Positions 10,029-22,230 of a stretch of DNA of 64,000 nt are shown here, piece by piece. Source of the stretch: Camillea tinctor (Eukaryota; Ascomycota; Sordariomycetes; Xylariales; Xylariaceae); the NCBI GenBank assembly GCA_022578605.1, contig MU394150.1, positions 1 through 64,000 on the forward strand, in the 5' to 3' direction. The notes beneath the pieces are model-generated. The model worked only from the letters and a program-made list of their open reading frames with translations, was not told where the DNA came from and did no database searches. A program made the translations under genes and the position numbers. The stretch's first letter is position 1; each line of letters begins with the position of its first letter.

Positions 10029-12516
10029 CTATGATAGCACAAACGCTTTTAGTTCCACTCCCATTTTCGTTAAGGCGTCAACAGACATTCTGGGGTCGTA
10101 ATTGATCATATCTCCGGTTTCAATGTTCTTAAATTTCTGGTATACCTCCGGATCGTCTGCTGTCCTAACAGAGATTATACTTTCCCAACCAACCAAAGGA
10201 GGGAGTCTAGGATCGTCCTGCGTGACTAGCCCGTTCGTTTGGTTAAGAAAACGATACGTGGTAGTGAGGCCGACGGAGTCCATATAAACTTGACATGTCC
10301 ACGGGTCAGGAATAGGCCCAAGTAGTCCAATCGCATCCCTGAGTGTGTAGACCATAGCCTCGCCAATAATTTGATGGGTGCCATCTGTAGCTTTTCGAAG
10401 CAACATAGGAGCATCGTAGCCGAGAAGAACCACAATAATGTCACCTGCGTACGTATAAAATTGATTTTTGGTGAGGGCTCGTATTTACTATTTCCTGTTG
10501 AAAGTCCACGTACCTTTCTTCATATTGAACGGGCCTAAGCCTATGTGGCCCTCTTCGGTGGAGAATAGTGTTCGCTGGTAGAGATGGATTCGGACAAACT
10601 CTAAGTAAAAGGGGGTAATAGGAGTATCTTCGTCTGCAGCAAGCACCTCGCCCCCTAAACGCTCCTGGAGGAGACGCATCCATTCTTTCGCCCTAGGTAG
10701 CTTGGATAGGTCTGGAAACCTGTCCCTCGTTTTCATCCCGCATAAGACCATGGGCAGGACCTCTAGCGAGGCGCTATCAGGCGGCAGCACGGCCTTCCGA
10801 TCCGCAATCCATGCTAATGCAGCATCTAAGCCATCACCGCCGGGGTCTTCTTTCTCGGACACGTCGGACACATGGGCGACCTCGGCACCTACGACTTCTA
10901 GCAGCTCATCTGACAAGCATTTGGATTCACAGCGACTCATACCCGCAGAGAACTGGCACCTCATGGTCTCGACGTAGTGAATCACGCGTATAAGGTCTGG
11001 AACCCACGAAGGCCCGTCAATGCCACTTCCCTCAGGGCGGTATCCGCACATGCGCAAGCCATCGAGGCGACCAAAGTGTGCAATTTCCGCTAGAAGGGTC
11101 TGGCGGTAGACCTCAGTGATGGGGAGGTCGTAGTCTGGCGAGATACGGGCACGCAGAGTCTCAGGCATGAGACCGAGTAGACCATAGACACGGTCCCTGT
11201 CGTCGGTGCACTCACGCTGGACTGCAAGATGAACAGAGTCAGTAGTTGCTATATTAAGCAAAGTTTTTACTCCTCAGACCGGGTCTCGGGGGTCGAAAGT
11301 CATACGTCTAGCCATTATAGTCAATTTTGACCGCGGATACAAGCTAAAAAGAAATGGAAGGGGTCTAATGACTCCCCTTAAGTTACTCACTGACGGTCAA
11401 CTCGAGGCCGGACCACGGCTCGGTGGGCTCGAAATGTGCTGATCCGTGACAAGCTGTGATGTCGCCACGGAACCCGGCCGGTAGATTGAGGTTGAGGTTG
11501 AGGCACGTGATGGCGCGGCGAAAGACGGGCCAAGAGATAGATGCGTGACCGCACTGTAAGACCGCAGCGCTGTTCGCTAGATGGATCTCCTGCACCACCC
11601 ATATTCGCGTGAACCAAAGACGATTAACGAGCGCGGCGATAGCGCGCCAAGCAGGCGGCGAGTAGGGCAGTTCGTAGCTCTCATTATACCAGTCCCTCTC
11701 GATAGCGTTGGGGTTGCAGATCACAGAGAATGTCCGGGTGACCTCGACCTGCTCGCCGAGATATTGCAGTGTCTGCACCGCAAGATCACTCTGGGACGAC
11801 CCAGTCCCGAGCCATGCCACGACGCGGGCCGCAAGTTGGTAGATCAGACACATCCGGGGCACCTGTGCGCTGCGCTCGGCGAGGTCCTGCTGGTTGATAC
11901 AGATGGCATCTATCCATAGCGTTCGCGAGTTTTCGTTATCCCGCAAGTGACCCAACGCTGATTCTAGGTTCTTAGTGACGCGCAACTTAGAGAGCAGGTT
12001 TCCCGGGCTTTCGATAAATATCGCTTTAAGGCTTTTATGAGACCCCCAGGTGTAGGAAAGGGCCTCGAAATGGGGAACATCGTCGTGCACCTCCTCCTTC
12101 CGAGGATCTGGACGGCTTGAGAACCCAGGGACCGACCACGATGTGGTGTCTAGCTCTTTGTTGACGTAGATAAGACGGCCACTTAGCGTTTCTATACACT
12201 CCCATCCCGGGGGTAAATCGTGGTTGATGTCCCGCAGCTCATCCGGTGATAGAAAGCGGCGACTTGGAGGGTGGTTCGGCAGGTAAACTTGCTGGATACG
12301 GATGAAGATCGGCTGTCCGGGGTTCCCAGGGAGCAAGGTGAGAAGTCTGATGTGGCCTTCTGGTAGGGAGTCATACTTAAAGGTCGGGATGGACCGGGTT
12401 GGGAGAAGACGACATGGCTCGCTACGCTGGTCCGTGAAGCAACAGCCACCATTGTTGGTGTCTTGATTATCTGCTACAAGAAGCCGCTCGACCACTGTTG
12501 ATCGTGTAGACACCAT
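10029..12516 (-). CDS. HET-domain protein with an N-terminal WW domain
   Basis: Three exons (12516-11391, 11221-10514, 10444-10029; introns 169 and 69 bp, GTGAGT and GTACGT donors) give 749 aa. The first ATG is at 12516. HET-domain motifs are clear: IRLLTLLPG near residue 57, HFEALSYTWG at 149-158, LWIDAICINQ at 200-209, LWFTRIWVVQEI further on, and DDRDRVYGLLGL just after intron 1. Between the first two blocks lies a WW domain (about 101-130: LPPGWE, GRLIYVN, TTSWSVP) with both tryptophans and the final proline. HET proteins control non-self recognition and cell death on hyphal fusion; WW domains bind proline-rich peptides. No NACHT or repeat domain follows. Target and partner are unknown. 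Confidence 0.9.
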
Positions 12517-13718
12517 GGCCGGATGCTGACTCAGGCTGGCTGGGATTAGGATCACTGTGAGTTAAGTACTCTCCACCGAATAAGTGTAGGAAGCATTTTG
12601 AAAATGATTGCAGCTGGGATGAAACGGTTTAATAGTGTCAGCAGCAGCGTGTTAAGAGCTGAGTTACCGCCTAACGCGCTAATGCTACGCCGCAATTTTT
12701 GTTTTTGTTTTGTTTTTGGTTTTCTCACGTCCTGATCTATGCATTTATTCGTTCGTAGAGAATTGCACGTTAATTAGTACTTGCCAGACAACTAAGTGAG
12801 GTAGTCGTGGTATTTATCTCGGAGTTTATTGTGGCAATTTGATCGTAGATAATTGGTAGATAGAGGGATATCTCTGATTTACAGACTCTTAAATACTACA
12901 TAGGTAGGTAAGTATAGGAATAAACATGGGGTTGTGCTAGGTACTCGAACCTCACCAAGGTTAAGTTAAGTAACCTCAATTTGCTATACTAACCTTGCTC
13001 GATAATATCACTGACCTAATTCGATGATCGATACCTAGCTATGTAATTCAACTCGTAGATCGCACATATACAGCCTTTTAATTGTGTAGTCATCTAATCT
13101 AAGATAATACATCTATTAGGGAAATAGCCTGTAGGCATTAACAACGAAAGCCCAGCCAGACGACAATTCTAGTTGCAAGAAAAATTCCACTCCTGCTCTC
13201 CACTCTCCTTTCAAGGAGAAAGCGTGGAAACGAATCATGTCTTTAATCCCTAGTCCTATAATGCTTTTCTTGGTCAACTCGAAATATCGATAAAACAGGC
13301 TAACTAGTAAACTCCACGCAGATCTACAAGACCTGAATGCATAACCCCGGAGTTCTTGTATATTTCGAGACCGATGATTTAGTTCGACATGCTCTAATAA
13401 TGTCTCGACATGAGTGAATGAATATAGCATGGCTAAATTCAAATTGAGCTTCGGGTGGGAGCAAGATGGTATTAATGTTTTGAGCACCAAGACGCTCCGG
13501 GATCGAATGAGGAGTGTCTCACAGTATTCCATGCCTCTGCGGCAAACCCTGTATGTACTAATAATCATTATACACCGTGCTCCACTAGATATCTACATAA
13601 CAACGCCAAATTTGGTTTCCGCCTGGTATCTTTTCATCCATCATCGGTCACATTCGGACGTCAAGGTTAAAAAAAAAAAAGGAGATAAGAATAAGGAAAT
13701 GTTGAAAAAAAAAAAGAA
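12517..13718. other. Intergenic, between two minus-strand genes
   Basis: Promoter side of the HET gene and 3' side of the coiled-coil gene. It holds AT-rich DNA with ACATAGGTAGGTAAG and TACCTAGCTA motifs. A 150-codon minus-strand ORF at 13116-13568 has no recognisable domain and was not accepted. Confidence 0.5.
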
Positions 13719-15331
13719 CTAAGCGGCTGCTTCAGCAGCGTTCTCCTTTAGCTGTTTGATCTCTGTCTCGAGAGCCTTCTTCTCCCCCTCGAGACGATCC
13801 ACGCTGGCTTGGAGGTCGGTATGCGCCTCCTTACTCTGCTTCTGAGCGGAGTTGAGCTCTGCCACCTTCTCGACAAGACGGTCCTTGAACTGAACGAATA
13901 ACGTTAGCTTGGCATCATTCCTGGCCTGAAAGGGCTTTGAGATTGTCTTACCGTCTTGGTGGACTCTAGCTCTTCTTCAGTCTTGGTTAGTTTGCTTTGT
14001 ATCTCCTCATTTTGTCCCTGGAGACGAGCTATCTCGGCTGACTTTTCTTCGAGCTGTGCTTGAGACTTGGTATTCTCTTCTTCGGCAGCCTTCAATTTGT
14101 CCTGGAGCCCAGCCACTTCTGCCTTCAGTTCCCCACGGCTATCCTCCAAGTCTGCGAGCTCCTTCTCGAGATTTGCCTTGTCTGCGCGGATTTGCTCAAG
14201 CGCAGCTTCGTGTGTTTGCTCGAGGCCCTTTACTTTCTCTTCGGATTCCTTGACAAGATTATCGTGTGTCGCCTGCAAAGCCTGGTGCTTCTCCTGCCAC
14301 TCGGCGACCTCCTTCTTTGCGACCTCAGCTTCCGAGACGAGGACATCATGCTTTTCTGTCAGTTCCGCTGCCTCCTTCTTTGCAGCCTCGATCTCAGCAG
14401 CCAGGCTATCGTGGGCTCCCTGCAATGCCTCGTGCTTCTCTTGCCACTCGGTGGCGGTCTTCTTTGCGGCATCGTATTCTTTGGCGAGGCTGTCGTGTGT
14501 TTCCTGCAGGGATTGGTGCTTTCCTTGCCATTCAGCAATCTCCTTTTTAGATGCGTCGGAGTCCTGGACGAGGCTGTCATAAGAACCCTGAAGTGTCTGA
14601 TGCTTCTCCTGCCACTCGGCAATCTCCTTCGCAGCACCATCGGATCCCGCAGTGAGGCTGTCGTAGGCTCGCTGCAGGTCGTCCAGCTTTTGTTGCGTCT
14701 CCTCTAAGTTCTTCTTAGCAGCGGAGAGTTCATCGTCAGATGTTTGCTTTAAAGTGTCATGTGACTGCTGAAGCTGCTGGTACTGCTCCTGTGACGTGGC
14801 TAAGGCCTGCTTCTGCTCTTCCAGGGCACTCTTGGCGATAGCTAGCTCATTAGCGAGCTTACTCTGGTCACCTTGTAGCGAGCCGTGTTTCGCTTCGGAA
14901 TCTGCCAGTTGCTTCTGGACTGATGCTAGCTCCTGCTCGAGGGCCTGGCGCTGGCCATGAGCCTCGGCCAACTGTTGGTTGATGGTGGAGAGCTCCTGGT
15001 CGACCGACTGCTTAGCCTCCTCAAGACCTTTGAGCTTCTCCTCCAGACTAGTCAGCTGGCCCTTAGTCTCATCTAGTTCGTGGGCATGTTCGCTAGCAGA
15101 CTGCTGGAGGGCATCGGCCTTATCGGAACGCTGCTTCAGGTCAGACTTATGTTTGTCATCCTGCTCTCGGATCTGTTCCTCGAGAGAGGCTATCTTCTTG
15201 CGTAGGGTAGCTGCCTCGTCCTCGAGGGCGGAGATGCGTTCCTCGCGTTCTGATAGTTTCTTCCCTATGGCTTCCCTCTCATGCTTGGCCAGTGCCTCCC
15301 CGCCGGTTAAGGTGGAGATGATGTTACCCAT
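13719..15331 (-). CDS. Coiled-coil protein with internal repeats and a myristoylation-type N-terminus
   Basis: Two exons (15331-13952, 13889-13719; a 62-bp intron with GTAAGA donor and TTCAG acceptor) give 516 aa. Nearly the whole chain is predicted coiled coil, rich in Glu, Lys, Gln and Ala in heptads. Residues about 235-370 hold five tandem units of about 31-33 residues with the core AEWQEKHQALQ followed by HDSL and AAKKE. The start MGNIIS fits the N-myristoylation pattern (Gly2, Ser6), so membrane attachment through a lipid is plausible. The C-terminus ends in KENAAEAAA. No enzymatic domain is seen. A tether, cortical scaffold or septal protein would fit, but the function is not known. The 5' flank has long pyrimidine tracts on the sense strand. 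Confidence 0.88.
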
Positions 15332-18300
15332 GATCGTTCGACTAGGAGTGGGAAAGGGGGGGGAGAGGGAAAGAAAGAAAAGAAAAGAAAGCTGTCTGTG
15401 TTGAGGTAGATTTTAAGTTTGAGGTAGGTACGAGGAGGGGGGGGAGGGGTTTGATGAAATGCGTGTGGAATAGGTGTATGTGTAGGTGTGTAAGTGTAAG
15501 TGCTCAAGTGTAGGTTTGTGGTGTGTTTGTAGGCGGTGGTTGTTTGTAAGGGAAAGAGAGTACAAATGTCGCAATAGGGAAAAATTCTTTTTTTTTTTCA
15601 AATTCTGGCGGTCAGTGAGCGGTCAGCAGGTGTCAATGGTAAGTGGTGCAGAATAATCTGGGTTCAAGCGGTCACCGCGGTGACTGACTGGGAGAGAGAG
15701 GGGGGGAAGGCGGAAAGAAGGGCAACAAGCAAAGGGGAGAAGAAAAAAGAATAGTGAGATTAAAAAAAAAAACCCCAGAATAAAAAAATTTAAAAATTAT
15801 TGGATCGTACAGGGATGCAACGGCTTAGTACAAGCTACCTTACCTTTAGGTACACACGCTAGACTATAATTATATAGTACATCCCACTTCCCTTGGCAAT
15901 TTGGAGGGGAAAAGAGGGACGATACCTAGGTTAAAAAAATACTACACTATTCAGAGAGAGAGAGAGAAATAGTAAACAGATTTAAAATACTTACGGGAGA
16001 GATCGATCTGTTGCTTGTGAAGCGGGGAAGGGGAAATAAAATGAAGAATGACTAGCAAATACATAAGCTACCAAACATCCCTAGGTACATAGAAAATATC
16101 AATGAAGAAAAATAAGTGATTGATAAATTTGCGTGCCTTATGTTAAGTATGACCTACACAATGAGCAATGAGTTGAGCAAAAGAAGAAGAAAAGAATGGG
16201 CAAATATGCAAGGTATGCTTCCACCGCCTTTCCTTTCCTTCTTATTTTAAAAGGATCATACTACAGTCGCATTTTTATAGTAAGTACATATACACATACA
16301 CATGGAGAGCATACATACATGCTTCCTTAGCAGGTGGTGATGAGTGTGTATTATGTATGTACGGGTGAAGACAAGTACCTAGGTAAGTAAGTTAAAACAT
16401 ATCCAATGTACTTAAGAGATGTATTTGAATATATATGTGGTGGGGTTGGTTCTGTTCTTATTTTCTCTTGCTTCACCCACTTCTCCCTCTACTTTTAAAT
16501 CTTCAGAAGAAGGCCCCTTAATCAATTGAGTAAATGTAACATGGAAGGAGGACACGGGACTGGCGGAGATAAAATCATATATACCTAATGTCAGTCATCA
16601 CCTAGCATGCAAACACTGTAAGAGAGAGGATAGATAGATACCCTATGTAGGGAGGATTATATATGCATACATGTAGGAAGAGGGGGAGGAATGAAAGGAG
16701 GGGAAGTTAAAAAAAAAAAAGGTAGAGTAGGTTACCTAAGGTAGTTCTCTACCTAGGTGTGTGTGTTGTACATAGGTTATGTACTTGCATTTAAGCTAGG
16801 CATGCATGACCACAGGTTGCATCGACTTATGTACGCTAACCTATCCCAGCGATTGAACTAGTACAATGTAGTACCACTAGTTTTCTTTGTGCGGCTCCGA
16901 CAACGAGGGCTAGGTGAAGAACAACATTTGAACATAGAAGTGGACGCAGAATTTAAGTGATATTTCATCAAGTATATCCAATAAGTATGCTACTTACATT
17001 CTTGGGGGAAATGTTTTCAAAGAAAATGGTGAGGAAAAAAAAGATAAAACAAAGAAAGGAAAAAAAGTAGAAAGGCTCTTGGTGAGTTTTTTCTTTTTTT
17101 TCTTTTCTTAAATTTGATTATGTAGGTAGACATACACGTTAATGTATATACTTATTCATTTAGCTACATACATAGGTTATGTATGTTGGCTTTTTTTTCC
17201 TTTTTCCTTTTTTTTTTTACACCAGCTTTACTAATTCCATTTTAACCTAATCCCATGCATACATGTACACACACACACACATACACACACAGCTATAAAA
17301 AGTCAATACCTACTACATGTACTTATAAAGAGTGTATGTAGGTGGTATATACAGATAATAAGTATGTACATTGTGTCTAAGGTAGGAAGCAGTAAAGATC
17401 TACTTAAATTTTTAGTGGTTGCAGCTGCTCCTTGCCGCTGCTTTTCTTCCCCACCTATTCCCCCCTCCCTCTTCTCCACTACCACCACCACCACCGCTAC
17501 CAGCACTACCACCACCTTCTCCTCCACTTCCTCTTCTTTGTTTTTTTCTTCCCTCTTTTCTTCAAATCAGCTTCATCTACTGTTGTCGCTGGGGAAGAAA
17601 GTAAGAAACGCACATACCACAAGGAAAAGGAAGATAGATAGAAAGTCTGAAAAGGCTGCCCCTCTTTCTTGCCCCGCACAGTCCAATATATAGCATCATG
17701 TCATTGGCATTGGCGACATCTTCGGCTTTGCCCGAACCAGACTAACATCACCATCAGATCAATGTACGTGTTCACCCACACAACACCATCGTTTGGATTC
17801 GGGTCACACTGCCTCGCGTAGCTCGCGTTAAAAAAACATTGAATATTCCCACTATACTGCCAACAGAGGCTCAACAAACCAAGCAACTTCACCCTGCTCT
17901 GACTACGATGCAAGGCACCATCAACCTCTTTAATGGCTCCGTGCCATCTCATTCGTTGGTCCCCCCCCACCCCACTTCTTTGGCATTGGAGTAAACGGCT
18001 CTATCGCTACTTAATTAAGACGAATGTGAACCTATTTAGAAAACTGCCATGACTTGGTCAACAGTAGCGACACAAATTCTACACCTACAAATCAAGTACT
18101 AAATTTCATTATCACTGTGCCTCCGTCTTAAGAGCTTTCCTACTTCATCTCCTCGGTCTTTTTATCCTCGACAATATCTAATAATTTAAGCATAAAATTT
18201 TGTGTTTGTTAGTTCTAGTCGGCTACCCAGCTTACTATGAAGCAAGCGATCAGAATACTTGGTTCTCACGGGATGAGGAATACCCATCCACCTTTTAAGA

Positions 18301-19921
18301 GTTGGTCTGGGCGTCCAGAATATATGCTTGTATAAATCATCGAAGTGGAACCCACTGGGCTAGGTAGGTCCCTCTAATCTCTTACCTCTTCTCGGAAAAG
18401 CAACGTTGTATAAGTGTTCAGGACCGGGAAATGGTGCCATCTACACCACTAGCCAAAGTCTCGTCTGCGAGGAGCTGAAGAGCTGAACCCTTAGTTCAGA
18501 AAACAGAATAAAGAAGTTGTTTGTGTGTAAACGAGCCACGCTGCTCGGGGTGGTCACCTAGGCAGCTTAGTTCTTCGCTCAACAACAACGACGTTTCTGT
18601 CAGGAGTTGTGAAGGAGCAAAGAAGGTTCTTGTATATAGGTAGTAGTGACATCTGTAGTTGTAGTCTAGGTTCCTCGCACAACAACATCGATTACCTATG
18701 CACTTGCTTGGTCCCTTATGACAGTCATGTTCCAGCCAGGGATTAACACATATAATACAGAATTTGGATACAATGGCTTGTCAGCCATTTATAAAGCTTT
18801 TGTTTCTCGGATCAGCTGGTTGCCTAGACTAATTTGTGACCATAAACCTCTAGGGTCCAATTTACACCCTCATGTGATACTATCATGCTGCATATTCTCG
18901 CGTACCTGGTGAATTTCTAAACTTAGATAAGTCCATTCTATATGATTATTCAGTCCTAGGGGGGAGAAATATGAGTACAAGAAGGACTTAGAACGAGGGA
19001 TGCAGGGGAATACGTATGACTCTAATCTAACCATTATGAGGACGGCCTTTTGAGAATGTGTAAGCAATACAAATGGTCTACCAGTATAAGCACACAGCTT
19101 GGGTCACTTACTATGACATTGGACTACTTTTAGGAGGGAGAAAAGTGAAAACATTAAAGAGGGTTCCAAGAAATTAGCAATACTGGCTTGTTAGGTAATC
19201 GAAGTTTACCAGTTGATGAATTTAACGAAGACCTCAAGACATATTGAAGAATCTAAACTTAGCTAGACAGGAAGGATAGTTAAGTCCTAGAGGTCATAAA
19301 TTTATTTAATCAAGAGAATGTTCATTCCGAAACGATGAATATGACTTATCTTTGGGTGCTTAATAAACGCACGAACGAGGCCCTACGTATATATATCTCG
19401 TTCCAATTCCTTGACTACTCCTTTAACAACAACAAACTTGCACGCATAGAAATTTCGTACATTTATACTGCGATTTTGATAGGTAACTTACTGAACCTAG
19501 AGTAAATCATGTAGAAGCAGCTTTCTACATAAAACTGTCTCTAGCGTTCTAAGAGTGCCCCCGTAACACCTAATATAAATTACAGCAGTAGCTACTTTAA
19601 GGTAGCTGTGGGATATAAACGAACACGCAGATGCATCTGGTTGTGAAATAGCTTCTGTGGACTAATGTTGACATTGCATCGAGTAAATCTCCTTAAGGTA
19701 CCTTAGAAACACAAAAAGTATTGTGTAAATGCATCATGGTGTGAATTGTTAATGTAAGAGGCTGTAATTTCAAAATTGAGCCGGAATGACATTGCGAGCC
19801 CTCTGCTTCACTACCGTACATATATCTAAAGTACACATACGATGTAAAATATGAACCATTCGTTTCTTAAGGCCCATTCGGTCGTCACGGTGGAAGTCGA
19901 AAAAGCCCTTTCTAGAGCCAA
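15332..19921. other. 4.6-kb gene-poor region
   Basis: No convincing coding sequence. It holds GA/CT tracts (15346-15392, 15690-15740, 15955-15968), A- and T-runs, TACCTAGG(TA) palindromes at 15923, 16376 and 16750, CA repeats near 17268-17290, and a CCA/CTC-rich stretch at 17450-17560. ORFs in the last encode only Ser/Thr/Pro runs. A weak direct repeat of about 25 bp (TTCTTCGCTCAACAACAACGA near 18570, TTCCTCGCACAACAACATCGA near 18672) is present. Composition matches other intergenic DNA here, so it is not RIP-damaged. It could carry long UTRs or non-coding transcripts. Confidence 0.5.
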
Positions 19922-21487
19922 TTATCCACAGATGGGTTCATCGCCTGTTGAACTTTGGCCTTGCAAAGCAACCCTACCGTATGCTCCGCCATCTAGAATA
20001 ATTGCTTCGTTATCGTTCAAGTCGTCCTGCACTCGCCGCCACCGAGTCACTCTGGTTGCCCGACCTTCTAGCGGCGCACCCTTGCCTTTTGCATCGAAGA
20101 TGGGCTTGATCAACCCCCCTAGCAAAGGGTTCTTGCTGAATGTACCGCTACTATTACCACCGCCCTGATTTCCACTAGTCTCTGCCAAGACTTGGGCGGT
20201 ACCGATAGGTGGTTGGTCGTCGTTCTCGTCGGGACTGGGCGGTCGTTCTACCGCAGCCATCTTCCGCACAACCTTACCACCGACTAGGTCGATGCTCAAG
20301 ACCTGCTTCCGCTTTTCATAGTCGGGCCGGGCGTTCCATTCTATCTCTCTCAGAATCTTCTGCTGGCGCTTCAGCTCGCGGGCACGTTCCTCGGGACTGG
20401 CCCACATATTCCCTCCAGTCCCGGCCACGGCCCCGCTCACGTCGAAGTCGGCGGCTTCGTCTCTGACTGTGGTCCGCTGTGCGTTCTGGGCTTGGAAACC
20501 GAGTAGACGATCCCGGTTCTCAAGGGCCTTAGCCTCTGCTTCGCCAACAGGCTCTCGTGGCCTGGAGAACGGGGTGGGGGTCCGGGATATCTCGGCCTTC
20601 TTGTGGGTCTCGCGGTCGATGGCCATTTTCTCCCTCCCCTTCTCGGCCCGAAGCTCGCGGATTATGGACTGTACTTCGTTTGAGCTTAGGAGCGGCGTTC
20701 CACAAAATGTGCAGGGGCCAAGGCCCTCCTTTATACAAATGACCTTGCCACAGTTGAGGCAATTTGGTGCAGCAGCTTGGAGGGGATGGCGTGCAGCAAC
20801 ACAATTGCATCGTCTTGAAGCGTCGTCTTTGGACTGCGTGGGGTTGGTAGTTATCTCGAGAACACGGATAGCATGGTCCAAGTCAGATAGGGTAGTTGAA
20901 GCGCCATGCATAGCGGTCCCGCCGGAAATGTTGACCTTTGTCTTGGGGCCCGGCGTTGATGAACGCGACCTAGATGTGGACTTAGACTTGGCCTTGGGCT
21001 TGTCGGAGATTAGTTGCCCGCCAGCAGATGGAGGTAGCTTCGGTGGAGGAGGTGTCGCAGACTTCTGCGTTGATGGTTTCGCAGGAGAAACGCCTCTGCT
21101 GCTCTCTGCTGCTGGGCTAGACCTCCGAGAGATGTAATCATCCTGAGTATCCTTCTTGCTATAAGCTGTGCCGGGCGTGAGACCAAAGTCGGCGACCTGG
21201 CGAGGAGCTGGTGTATGTAGAGCGGCTTTCTTCTTCTTGGAGGCCCTAACAGGCTTTGGTACTCTATCAGTACTAGTATTGGAGGTAGTGGTAGAACTAG
21301 AAGCCTTTGGGTCCTGCCTCTTGGAGTTGAAAGAAGATATGAAGTCGATAGCCTCGGGAGAGTCTCCGAGAAGGTTTTGAAAATGGGAGACAGCTTCCGA
21401 CTTGGACAGGGTTGCTGCGTAGTCCAATACTTGCTTTAGCTCTTCATCGGGTAAGGGTAGCAGTCTTGAGAGCTGATGCGTTGACAT
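19922..21487 (-). CDS. RQT4: RQT-complex subunit Rqt4/TRIP4 (ASC-1), C2HC5 zinc finger
   Basis: A single exon of 521 aa, close to the yeast protein's length. The N-terminus (about 10-55, LPDEELKQVLDYAATLSKSEAV) resembles the helical region of ASC-1/Rqt4. The diagnostic zf-C2HC5 lies at 227-262 with ligands C227, C229, H234, C243, C246, C251, C259 and C262. Between them is a Ser/Pro/Lys-rich linker (about 60-185). Basic and acidic helices follow (EERARELKRQQKILREIEWNARP). In the family, Rqt4 works with the Slh1/ASCC3 helicase and Rqt3 to split ribosomes that have collided and been ubiquitinated, so the product should act on cytosolic ribosomes. Assignment rests on the zinc-finger spacing and N-terminus. 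Confidence 0.9.
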   Translation of the reverse strand: MSTHQLSRLLPLPDEELKQVLDYAATLSKSEAVSHFQNLLGDSPEAIDFISSFNSKRQDPKASSSTTTSNTSTDRVPKPVRASKKKKAALHTPAPRQVADFGLTPGTAYSKKDTQDDYISRRSSPAAESSRGVSPAKPSTQKSATPPPPKLPPSAGGQLISDKPKAKSKSTSRSRSSTPGPKTKVNISGGTAMHGASTTLSDLDHAIRVLEITTNPTQSKDDASRRCNCVAARHPLQAAAPNCLNCGKVICIKEGLGPCTFCGTPLLSSNEVQSIIRELRAEKGREKMAIDRETHKKAEISRTPTPFSRPREPVGEAEAKALENRDRLLGFQAQNAQRTTVRDEAADFDVSGAVAGTGGNMWASPEERARELKRQQKILREIEWNARPDYEKRKQVLSIDLVGGKVVRKMAAVERPPSPDENDDQPPIGTAQVLAETSGNQGGGNSSGTFSKNPLLGGLIKPIFDAKGKGAPLEGRATRVTRWRRVQDDLNDNEAIILDGGAYGRVALQGQSSTGDEPICG

Positions 21488-22230
21488 GGCTTTTTTTGCC
21501 CCTCCCTCCTCTATGTGGTAGATAAAATAGGATTGGATTCAAGATGGGTTTGTGTGTGTGTGCGTGTGTGCGCGCGCGAGCGAAAGGTGATGGTGATGTT
21601 AGGTAAAGCCAAGCTACATAAGCTTGAGACAGGAAAGGGTGTAGGTAGTAGGTAGGTAGGCAGGCTGGCAAGGTTTAGGTGAGAAAATGATATCAATGTA
21701 AATAAAAGTATGTAAATGTTAGTAGTACTAGGATGTAGGTACCTACATGTAGGTTAGGTACTTAGGCAACCTTTTTATGCACCTTTATGCATATAAGGCT
21801 TTGCGGTGCTCAATTGGTCACTCAGATGGTGACCCACTTACATGTATCTTAGCCATGAGGGACCTTAGGTACCTTTTTAACAAGGCTTGAGCTGAAAGTG
21901 GGGGTGATGTTCAGGAGGTTTCAGGGCAACTCGGGAGGTTGGTATCTATAAATTTACTAGGTTAGGTTATAGACTTCCCATAACTTTAACCTAATAGTTC
22001 CGACAGGTCAATTCTTAATAGATAGATAACCTACCTATGTAGCCTACCCGTGGGCCTAATGGTTACATGATTTTTTAAGCCGGGCTCCGTAAGTACGGCG
22101 GCCGTGTTAGCGGCCCTCGATCGCTAGATTGGAATCCGTGTATTCATTTCGTAGCATTGCTACCTACTACTACTTACTAGGGAATCCCGCCTCCGTACCG
22201 CTTCTCTTGCTTCCCGCTTCGGTAATCATC
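21488..22230. other. Divergent promoter region between RQT4 and the glycosidase gene
   Basis: Contains a GT/GC alternating stretch at about 21550-21580 (possible Z-DNA), repeated GTAGGTAGGTAGG near 21650, and a TAGGTACCTA palindrome at 21736-21745 followed by ACATGTAGGTTAGGTAC. The open frame of the rightward gene runs back to 22129, but it begins with TTG there, so this part is taken as 5' UTR. Confidence 0.5.

Noticed and set aside
13116..13568. 150-codon minus-strand ORF with ATG
   Set aside because: No domain, low-complexity-free but unrecognised sequence, overlapping ORF on the other strand, and flank-like composition. Needs expression data.
14060..14707. Long plus-strand frames opposite the coiled-coil gene
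   Set aside because: Antisense shadow of a repetitive, biased coding sequence; Leu/Cys-rich with no domain.
17303..17693. ORFs rich in Ser/Thr/Pro or Val
   Set aside because: Come from the CCA/CTC tract; no coding signal.
17701..17970. 89-codon minus-strand ORF
   Set aside because: No domain and no supporting splice partners; composition like intergenic DNA.
22129..22230. Upstream extension of the glycosidase
   Set aside because: The frame starts with TTG and its hydrophobic LLLLPASVII stretch would add an unlikely second membrane segment; ATG 22231 is preferred.
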